Shown piece by piece: positions 42,074-48,008 of a stretch of DNA of 48,008 nucleotides (its first letter is position 1; each line of letters opens with the position of its first letter). Both the position numbers and the translations under genes were made by a program. The DNA comes from an uncultured Clostridia bacterium (GTDB lineage: Bacteria; Bacillota; Clostridia; Lachnospirales; Anaerotignaceae): assembly GCA_944379995.1 (NCBI GenBank), contig CALWGF010000005.1, positions 1 through 48,008 on the forward strand, read 5' to 3'. Under the pieces are notes generated by a model, which made no database searches, was not told the DNA's origin, and saw only the letters and a program-made list of their open reading frames with translations.

Positions 42074-43348
42074 ATGGCAAAAGAAACTCAGCTTCATATA
42101 ACAGAAGAAATGAAAGAAAGAGTAATTCTTGTTGGTGTTGACCAAGATACTATTGGAATGGATACTGAAAGTTGTCTTGATGAACTTGAGGAACTTGTAA
42201 AAACAGCTGGTGCAGAGTCAGTGGCAAGAATTATACAGAAAAGAGAAAAGGTACACCCTGCTCATTATCTTGGAAAAGGTAAAATAGAAGAATTACAAGT
42301 TATGATAAATGCTTATGATGCAACAGGTATTGTTTGTGATGATGAACTTTCACCGGCACAAATTAAAAATCTTGAACAAATGCTTAATACAAAAATAATG
42401 GATAGAACAATGGTTATACTTGATATTTTTGCTTCAAGAGCCATATCAAGAGAAGGTAAAATTCAAGTGGAACTTGCTCAGCTTAAATACAGACTTTCAA
42501 GACTTGCTGGTATTGGTGCATCAATGTCAAGGCTTGGTGGTGGTATTGGTACAAGAGGTCCTGGAGAAACAAAGCTTGAAGTTGATAGAAGATATATAAA
42601 ATCAAGAATAGCAGAACTTAATAGCGAACTTAAAGAAATTGAAACTCACAGACAGCTTTTAAGAAATCAAAGAGATAAAAATGGTAAACCTGTTATTTCT
42701 CTTGTTGGGTATACAAATGCAGGAAAATCAACACTTATAAATTATCTTACAAATGCAGGAGTTTTGGCAGAAGATAAACTTTTTGCTACTCTTGATACAA
42801 CAACAAGAAAAGTAAAACTTACAAATGGTTCTGAAATACTTCTTACAGATACAGTAGGTTTTATACAGAAATTACCTCATAATCTTGTACAAGCATTTAG
42901 AGCAACTCTTGAGGAAATGAAATATGCAGATATACTTCTTCACGTTGTTGATGTATCAAATCCTCAAAGAAAAGAGCATATGAATGTAGTTTATAATACA
43001 CTTAGAGAACTTGGTTGTGAAGAAACACCTGTAATAACTGTATTTAATAAAGTTGATAAAGAAGATGTTGAATATCCTCTACCTTTAGATACAAAAGCAA
43101 GAAGTACTGTTAAAATATCTGCAAAAACAGGAAAAGGTACAGATGATATGTTAACTACTATTGAAGAACTTTTAAAATCATTTAGAAAATCAATTAAAGT
43201 TCTTATACCTTATCAAGAAGGTAGTCTTATAAGTTATATACATGGAAAATGTGAGATAATTTCGGAAGAACATACAGAAACAGGTTATCTTATAGAAGCA
43301 TATGTAAATGATGAAACAGAAAATAGATTGAAACTTTATATCTGCTAA
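42074..43348 (+). CDS. hflX: GTPase HflX
   Basis: A 424-residue HflX. The N-terminal domain carries HPAHYLGKGKIEEL and VCDDELSPAQIKNLE; the glycine-rich linker SRLGGGIGTRGPGETKLE precedes a coiled region. The G domain has GYTNAGKST (G1), DTVGFIQKLPH (G3) and NKVD (G4). It splits or rescues stalled 70S ribosomes. The ATG chosen lies behind GGAGG; an ATG 12 nt upstream overlaps that site. Confidence 0.96.
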   Translation: MAKETQLHITEEMKERVILVGVDQDTIGMDTESCLDELEELVKTAGAESVARIIQKREKVHPAHYLGKGKIEELQVMINAYDATGIVCDDELSPAQIKNLEQMLNTKIMDRTMVILDIFASRAISREGKIQVELAQLKYRLSRLAGIGASMSRLGGGIGTRGPGETKLEVDRRYIKSRIAELNSELKEIETHRQLLRNQRDKNGKPVISLVGYTNAGKSTLINYLTNAGVLAEDKLFATLDTTTRKVKLTNGSEILLTDTVGFIQKLPHNLVQAFRATLEEMKYADILLHVVDVSNPQRKEHMNVVYNTLRELGCEETPVITVFNKVDKEDVEYPLPLDTKARSTVKISAKTGKGTDDMLTTIEELLKSFRKSIKVLIPYQEGSLISYIHGKCEIISEEHTETGYLIEAYVNDETENRLKLYIC

Positions 43349-43359
43349 TAATATTAATT

Positions 43360-43420
43360 TTCGACAACATATAGTATTTGATTTGTATATTGGCAATATA
43401 TATTGATTTATGCTGTCGAA
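43360..43420. repeat. Nested inverted repeats downstream of hflX
   Basis: TTCGACA (43360-43366) is complementary to TGTCGAA (43414-43420), and between them TATATTG-G-CAATATA (43386-43400) is a near-perfect palindrome. No T tract. It may be an RNA 3'-end structure or an operator for the small gene downstream. Confidence 0.4.
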
Positions 43421-43479
43421 TATTTTAATTTATATGGTTTAAAGGTCGATATTGTTTTATAGCATTATATAATTTTTAC

Positions 43480-43488
43480 TGTTATAAT
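43480..43488 (+). promoter_or_regulatory. Extended -10 promoter upstream of the small DUF6514-like gene
   Basis: TGTTATAAT: TGN followed by perfect TATAAT, 31 nt before the start codon. No good -35 is visible. Confidence 0.55.
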
Positions 43489-43519
43489 CTTTCTTGTGTG
43501 AAAAAGGGGGATATATACT

Positions 43520-43804
43520 ATGAAAAAGGAAATGTTTTTAGAAAAAAATATAATGCTTGAAAACGGAGAAAATGTATTATTACAATATTTTATAACGAAG
43601 ACGGATATAAAGTATAAAAATATGAACTCACCTGTATATGGTATTGAAATATCAAAATATTGTGATAATGAATTTATAGAAAAAGAAGGAGATTATGGTA
43701 TAACTGAAAAAGAAGAAGATATTATGAAATTAATAAATATTATTTCTGAATATAATGTTATGCCATCATCACTTCTTAATATAATAGACGATTTTGTTTC
43801 ATAA
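43520..43804 (+). CDS. Small hypothetical protein, DUF6514-like
   Basis: A 94-residue soluble protein with no signal or membrane segment. It shows SPVYGIEISKY, then an acidic middle part, then NIISEYNVMPSSLLNIIDDFVS. This order (YGIEI, then a C-terminal helix with a V-x-P-x-x-L...DDF ending) recalls the DUF6514 family of clostridia; the name is from memory. AAAGGGGG precedes its ATG. It has its own promoter and terminator, so it is a single-gene unit. Function unknown. Confidence 0.7.
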   Translation: MKKEMFLEKNIMLENGENVLLQYFITKTDIKYKNMNSPVYGIEISKYCDNEFIEKEGDYGITEKEEDIMKLINIISEYNVMPSSLLNIIDDFVS

Positions 43805-43810
43805 ATTATA

Positions 43811-43850
43811 AACTGAATTCTTAATTTTAAGAATTCAGTTTTCTTTTTTT
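43811..43850 (+). terminator. Intrinsic terminator after the DUF6514-like gene
   Basis: AACTGAATTCTTAA / TTAAGAATTCAGTT, perfect arms, followed by TTC and a run of seven T. Confidence 0.9.
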
Positions 43851-43894
43851 TATATTGATTTTTTGGTAATATAATAATAGGTGGTGATTAATAT

Positions 43895-45082
43895 ATGAAA
43901 TATGATTTTGAAACGGTATTATCAAGAGTAAATACAGGCTCTACAAAATGGAATAGTATATATAAAAAGTATAAAAATATACCTAATAATATAGTGCCTC
44001 TTTCTGTGGCTGATATGGAATTTAAAAATCCGCCAGAAATAAATGAAGGGTTAAGTGAATATTTAAAAACAGCCATAATGGGTTATACTATGGGTGAAGA
44101 TAGTTATTATAATGCAGTTATAAATTGGCAAAAAAGACATCATAATTGGAATATAGAAAAAGATTGGATAATAGATTATCCGGGAGTTGTTCCAGCACTT
44201 TTTAATATTGTAAAAACTCTTACAAATGAAAACGAAGGAGTTATTATATTTACACCTGTATATTATCCTTTTTATAGTGCTATAAAATCAAATAATAGAA
44301 ATGTAGTTGAATGTGAACTTATAAATAATAATGGTATATATGAAATTGATTTTGATGATTTTATTAAAAAAGCAAAAGACAGTAAAAACAAACTTTTAAT
44401 ACTTTGTAATCCTCATAACCCTGTTGGTAGAGTTTGGACAAAAGAAGAACTTATAAAAATAGGTGAAATATGTATTGAAAATGGTATAATTGTTGTTTCT
44501 GATGAAATACATAATGACCTTATTATGCCAGAATATAAACATACTGTTTTTGCTTCAATATCAGATGAATTTGCTAAAAATAGTATAATATGCACAGCAC
44601 CAAGTAAAACTTTTAATTTAGCAGGTCTTTCGCTTTCAAATATAATAATACCTAATTATGATATTAGAAAAAATATAATAAGAGGAAAGCGTGATAGTGG
44701 TATTTTTCATTGTAATATAGCAGGGTATAAGGCTTGTGAAATAGCTTATAATAATTGTGAAGATTGGCTTTTACAGCTTATAGATGTATTGAATGAAAAT
44801 AAAATTTTTGTGGAAAATTATATAAAAGAAAATATACCTGAAATTAAAGTCACACCTATGGAAGGGACATATCTTATGTGGCTTGATTTTAGAAAACTTT
44901 TTAATGATTATAACGAGCTTGAAAAATTTATGACAGAAAAAGCATATGTATTTGCTGATGAAGGATATATATTTGGTAATGGCGGAAAAGGATTTGAAAG
45001 AATAAATATAGCTTGTCCTAAGTCAGTATTATTTGATACCCTTGAAAGAATAAAAAATGCTTTGAGATATAAGAACATATAA
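43895..45082 (+). CDS. MalY/PatB-family PLP-dependent C-S lyase / aminotransferase
   Basis: A 395-residue fold-type I PLP enzyme. VPLSVADMEFKNPPEI near the N-terminus is the MalY/PatB mark, ILCNPHNPVGRVW and VVSDEIHNDL bind the cofactor, and TAPSKTFNLAGL has the PLP lysine Lys238. Members cleave cystathionine or cysteine conjugates (beta-lyase) and some act as regulators (MalY). The ribosome binding site is weak (AGGTGGTG). No sulfur-metabolism neighbour is present, so the substrate stays open. Confidence 0.9.
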   Translation: MKYDFETVLSRVNTGSTKWNSIYKKYKNIPNNIVPLSVADMEFKNPPEINEGLSEYLKTAIMGYTMGEDSYYNAVINWQKRHHNWNIEKDWIIDYPGVVPALFNIVKTLTNENEGVIIFTPVYYPFYSAIKSNNRNVVECELINNNGIYEIDFDDFIKKAKDSKNKLLILCNPHNPVGRVWTKEELIKIGEICIENGIIVVSDEIHNDLIMPEYKHTVFASISDEFAKNSIICTAPSKTFNLAGLSLSNIIIPNYDIRKNIIRGKRDSGIFHCNIAGYKACEIAYNNCEDWLLQLIDVLNENKIFVENYIKENIPEIKVTPMEGTYLMWLDFRKLFNDYNELEKFMTEKAYVFADEGYIFGNGGKGFERINIACPKSVLFDTLERIKNALRYKNI

Positions 45083-45089
45083 AAAATAG

Positions 45090-45118
45090 TTGAAAATTAA
45101 CATAAATCATGTTATTTT
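45090..45118 (+). promoter_or_regulatory. deoD promoter with palindrome in the spacer
   Basis: TTGAAA (45090-45095), 17 nt, TATTTT (45113-45118). Between and overlapping the -10 is TAACAT-N5-ATGTTA (45098-45114), a classic position for a repressor operator. Confidence 0.5.
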
Positions 45119-45171
45119 GTTTATGAATGTTTTTTTTAAAATACAAAAAAGTAAAAAGGAGATTAATATAT

Positions 45172-45891
45172 ATGAATGGAACACCACATAATAATGCAAA
45201 ATTAGGCTATATAGCAAAAACAGTACTTATGCCGGGCGACCCTCTTCGTGCAAAATTTATTGCAGAAACATATCTTGAAAATCCTGTTTGTTTTAATACA
45301 GTAAGAAATATGTTTGGGTATACAGGAACATATAAAGGTAAAAAAGTATCTGTAATGGGTAGCGGTATGGGTATGCCTTCGATGGGTATTTACTCATATG
45401 AACTTTTTAATATGTATGATGTTGATAATATTATAAGAATTGGTACAGCAGGTGCTATTTCTGATAGTGCGGATTTAAGAGATATTGTTATTGCTATGGG
45501 TGCAAGTACAGATTCAAACTTTGGTAGCCAGTATAACCTTGGGGGAACATTTGCTCCAATAGCTGATTATTCACTTTTAAGAGCAGCTGTTAATTCTGCT
45601 GAAAAATTAGGAATTCAGCCAAAAGTAGGAAATGTTTTCTCATCTGATGTATTTTATAATGATAACAGCAAAATAAATGAAGGCTGGGCAAAAATGAATG
45701 TTCTTGCTGTTGAAATGGAGTCAGCAGCCCTTTATATGAATGCAGCTCGTGCAGGTAAAAAAGCTCTTTGTATACTTACAATATCAGACCATGTTGTAAA
45801 AGGTACAGCACTTCCTGCTGAAGAAAGACAGACAGGTTTCCGTCAGATGATGGAAGTTGCACTTGAAACTGTTTGTGCAATATCTGAATAA
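45172..45891 (+). CDS. deoD: Purine-nucleoside phosphorylase, DeoD type
   Basis: A 239-residue hexameric-type phosphorylase. It contains [55 protein letters not shown] and LTISDHVV. It cleaves purine (deoxy)nucleosides to base and (deoxy)ribose-1-phosphate. The ATG follows AAAAAGGAG; the upstream ATG adds a lysine-rich leader without a ribosome binding site. deoB, which handles the ribose-1-phosphate product, is next. Confidence 0.96.
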   Translation: MNGTPHNNAKLGYIAKTVLMPGDPLRAKFIAETYLENPVCFNTVRNMFGYTGTYKGKKVSVMGSGMGMPSMGIYSYELFNMYDVDNIIRIGTAGAISDSADLRDIVIAMGASTDSNFGSQYNLGGTFAPIADYSLLRAAVNSAEKLGIQPKVGNVFSSDVFYNDNSKINEGWAKMNVLAVEMESAALYMNAARAGKKALCILTISDHVVKGTALPAEERQTGFRQMMEVALETVCAISE

Positions 45892-45921
45892 TTAAAATAT
45901 TTATTATTTATAAATAATAGG

Positions 45922-45950
45922 GCGGTTCTATTTCTGTGGAATAGAGCCGC
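45922..45950 (+). terminator. Hairpin between deoD and deoB
   Basis: GCGGTTCTATT / AATAGAGCCGC (one G-U pair) with a 7-nt loop. The following TTATTTAATA is a poor T tract, so partial termination or mRNA processing is as likely as full termination. Confidence 0.6.
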
Positions 45951-45983
45951 TTATTTAATACTTTTGAATAGGAGGAATGATAT

Positions 45984-47165
45984 ATGAAATATAAAAGAAT
46001 ATTTACAATAGTTGTTGACTCTATGGGTGTAGGAGCAGATGAAACATCTCCAAAATACGGAGATATTGGTGTTGATACTCTTGGTCATATTTCTGAAAAA
46101 ATGGAAGAGTTTAATATACCTAATCTTCAAAAACTTGGTATTGCAAATCTTCATAAGTTAAAACAAGTTAAACCTGTTGAAAATCCTATGGGATATTATT
46201 GTAAACTTAATGAAATAAGCACAGGAAAAGACACAATGACAGGTCATTGGGAGATTATGGGGCTTAAAATTGATACTCCATTTAAAACATTTACAGATAC
46301 AGGTTTTCCAAAAGAACTTATTGACGAACTTGAAAAACGTACAGGTCATAAAATTATAGGAAATAAAAGTGCAAGTGGTACAGAAATACTTGATGAACTT
46401 GCAGAAGAAGAAATTGCAACAGGTCATATGATAGTTTATACTTCTGCGGACTCTGTACTTCAAATTTGTGGTAATGAAGAAACATTTGGACTTGATGAAC
46501 TTTATCGTTGTTGTGAAATAGCAAGAGAGCTTACAATGAAAGATGAATGGAAAGTAGGAAGAATTATTGCTCGTCCTTATGTTGGACGTAAAAAAGGTGA
46601 GTTTAAAAGAACAAGTAACCGTCACGATTATGCCCTTAAACCATTTGGTAAAACAGTACTTGATTTTATGAAAGAAAAAGGTTTTGATGTAATATCAGTA
46701 GGTAAAATAAATGATATATTTGATGGTGAAGGTATTACAGAAAGTAATAAGTCAAAAAGCTCTGTTCATGGTATGGAGCAAACAATAGAGATTACAGAAA
46801 AAGACTTTACAGGACTTTGTTTTGTAAATCTTGTTGATTTTGATGCACTTTGGGGACATAGACGTAATCCAATAGGCTATGGAAAAGAAATTGAAAAATT
46901 TGATGAAAATTTAGGTATATTACTTACAAAACTTAAAGAAGATGACCTTCTTATAATAACAGCAGACCACGGAAATGACCCAACATATACAGGAACAGAC
47001 CATACAAGAGAAAAAGTTCCTTTTATAGCATATTCACCTTCAATGAAAGGTAATGGAAAAATTGAAGATGGAGAAACATTTGCAGATATTGGTGCAACTA
47101 TTGCTGATAACTTTGGAGTTAAAATGCCTAATATAGGTAAATCAAGACTTTCAGAACTTAAATAA
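45984..47165 (+). CDS. deoB: Phosphopentomutase
   Basis: A 393-residue alkaline-phosphatase-fold mutase. Metal and active-site segments are [19 protein letters not shown] (phospho-threonine region), [15 protein letters not shown] and [21 protein letters not shown]. It interconverts ribose-1- and ribose-5-phosphate, linking nucleoside breakdown to the pentose phosphate pathway. Paired with deoD; no deoC is in the window. TAGGAGG precedes the ATG. Confidence 0.97.
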   Translation: MKYKRIFTIVVDSMGVGADETSPKYGDIGVDTLGHISEKMEEFNIPNLQKLGIANLHKLKQVKPVENPMGYYCKLNEISTGKDTMTGHWEIMGLKIDTPFKTFTDTGFPKELIDELEKRTGHKIIGNKSASGTEILDELAEEEIATGHMIVYTSADSVLQICGNEETFGLDELYRCCEIARELTMKDEWKVGRIIARPYVGRKKGEFKRTSNRHDYALKPFGKTVLDFMKEKGFDVISVGKINDIFDGEGITESNKSKSSVHGMEQTIEITEKDFTGLCFVNLVDFDALWGHRRNPIGYGKEIEKFDENLGILLTKLKEDDLLIITADHGNDPTYTGTDHTREKVPFIAYSPSMKGNGKIEDGETFADIGATIADNFGVKMPNIGKSRLSELK

Positions 47166-47171
47166 AAATAT

Positions 47172-47209
47172 AAAAAAGCCTTTTACAAAATTGTAAGAGG
47201 CTTTATATT
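47172..47209. terminator. Bidirectional terminator between deoB and yaaA
   Basis: AAAGCCTTTTACAA (47175-47188) pairs with TTGTAAGAGGCTTT (47191-47204), with A-rich and T-rich flanks, between two convergent genes. Confidence 0.85.
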
Positions 47210-47210
47210 T

Positions 47211-47939
47211 TTATTTAACAAAAACTAATGTATTTTTATTTGAAAAGTTTTCTGAGAAAGTATAATCATTTTCACAGAAATTTTTTATTTCTTCAACAGT
47301 ATCTATTTTATTTTTTACAATATATCTTACCATTTTACCACGAGAAATTTTTGCATCTGTTGCAAATGTTTTATACTTTCCTTTTGAGTATTTCATAAAT
47401 TTTACTGTTATAAAATTATTTCCTTCTGAAATAAAAGGAGTAACTGATTTTGAATATTCATCTGATGCAAGGTTTATAACTGTGTCTGTATCATAAAAAA
47501 GTTTTGTATATATTTTATTATCCCAAAATTTATAAAGATTTTCTGGTATTTTACCACCCATTTCAAGACGATAAGACTGTATAGGTTCTGTTGCATTAAT
47601 AATGCCATATAAAGCACTTATTATAAATATATGTTCTGATGCAAACAGAATATCATTACTATCAAAATCATTTAATTCCATATTTTTATATTGTATTCCG
47701 TTATATGAAAAAATAGCAGGAGTTCCCATACCTTCAAAATCCATATCTTGGTAATATGCAAATGTTTTTAAAGCTATTTCGATGTTTACATTCATATATG
47801 CACTAAAGTCTGATGGTGAAAAATTTTTTAATTTATTATGTAAAATTATTGTGTTTTCATCTAAATCTAAAGTGTTTATTGGCTTTATAATATTTTTATC
47901 AGTAATCATATTTTTTGCTGGAGATATTATAGTTTTCAA
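47211..47939 (-). CDS. yaaA: YaaA family peroxide-stress protein (DUF328)
   Basis: A 242-residue YaaA/UPF0246 protein: KTIISPAKNM at the start, FSPSDFSAYMNVN, IFSYNGIQYKNM, SALYGIINATEPIQSYRLEMG and RGKMVRYIV. In E. coli YaaA lowers free iron under peroxide stress. The start is TTG (47937-47939) behind AGAGGTGA; the longer frame starting at 47969 adds ten residues and has no ribosome binding site. Last complete gene of the window, transcribed toward deoB. Confidence 0.93.
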   Translation of the reverse strand: MKTIISPAKNMITDKNIIKPINTLDLDENTIILHNKLKNFSPSDFSAYMNVNIEIALKTFAYYQDMDFEGMGTPAIFSYNGIQYKNMELNDFDSNDILFASEHIFIISALYGIINATEPIQSYRLEMGGKIPENLYKFWDNKIYTKLFYDTDTVINLASDEYSKSVTPFISEGNNFITVKFMKYSKGKYKTFATDAKISRGKMVRYIVKNKIDTVEEIKNFCENDYTFSENFSNKNTLVFVK

Positions 47940-47982
47940 AAAATCACCTCTTATTTTTAATAATATCATAGGTTTAAAGGTA

Positions 47983-48008
47983 TTGACAATTATATTTAAT
48001 GTACTTAA
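47983..48008 (+). promoter_or_regulatory. Truncated rightward promoter at the window edge
   Basis: TTGACA (47983-47988) followed by 17 nt and TAA at the edge, matching the start of a -10 box. It probably drives a rightward gene outside the window, divergent from yaaA. Confidence 0.5.

Noticed and set aside
46158..46625. 155-codon reverse-strand frame inside deoB
   Set aside because: Same antisense shadow pattern; deoB carries all catalytic motifs.
1..48008. CRISPR arrays, insertion sequences, prophage, tRNA or rRNA genes
   Set aside because: No regularly spaced repeats, transposase or integrase frames, or T-arm (GGTTCRA) and rRNA signatures were recognised on either strand.

Overview
The window is a chromosomal segment of a very AT-rich, low-GC Gram-positive anaerobe, most likely a Clostridia member near the Lachnospirales (Tyzzerella/Anaerotignum-like; this placement is inference). 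The evidence is strong GGAGG-type ribosome binding sites, the rimP-nusA-ylxR-ylxQ-infB-rbfA-nrnA-truB-ribF-rpsO-pnp order typical of Firmicutes, LL-diaminopimelate aminotransferase (DapL) with DapF, an M16 peptidase after pnp, and many PTS genes. No rRNA, tRNA, phage, insertion sequence or CRISPR array was recognised.

Region 1 (1-7.2 kb) is an alpha-mannoside utilisation locus. The start of manA and a PRD/EIIB/EIIA regulator read leftward. Divergently, a split fructose-family PTS (EIIA, EIIB, EIIC) and a GH38 alpha-mannosidase read rightward. The layout matches a mannosylglycerate (Mng)-type pathway: import with phosphorylation, cleavage to mannose-6-phosphate, and isomerisation by ManA. Two identical ATTTCC-N9-GGAAAT palindromes sit just upstream of the PTS promoter.

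Region 2 (7.2-16.5 kb) is a mannose-family PTS locus: EIIA, EIIB, EIIC and EIID, then a zinc sugar-alcohol-type dehydrogenase, a DUF4428-like zinc protein and a ribulose-/allulose-phosphate epimerase, all leftward. Divergent from these are a second PRD regulator, a PH-domain-like protein and a class II ketose-bisphosphate aldolase. The substrate is not evident.

Region 3 (16.5-25.3 kb) is a carbon-metabolism island: an AraM/glycerol-1-phosphate dehydrogenase-type enzyme, a split transketolase behind a structured leader, a DeoR-type regulator, an Fsa/TalC-type transaldolase, pfkA, a Ppx/GppA phosphatase and an unusually short pyruvate kinase. With the epimerase it covers most of the non-oxidative pentose phosphate pathway and feeds lower glycolysis. 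Region 4 (25.3-27.6 kb) holds an MscS channel and a CPA2 antiporter.

Region 5 (27.6-38.0 kb) is the translation and RNA-processing superoperon plus rpsO and pnp. Region 6 (38.0-48.0 kb) holds an M16 peptidase, a DUF378 protein, dapF-dapL, hflX, a small DUF6514-like protein, a MalY/PatB enzyme, deoD, deoB and yaaA.

The most interesting material is non-coding. A near-continuous 31-bp hairpin lies in the pnp leader, an unidentified structured RNA of about 110-140 nt lies upstream of the M16 peptidase, and a leader closed by a perfect 16-bp helix precedes the split transketolase. Terminator-like hairpins lie between promoter and gene at pfkA and rimP-nusA. No defence or mobile system was found.
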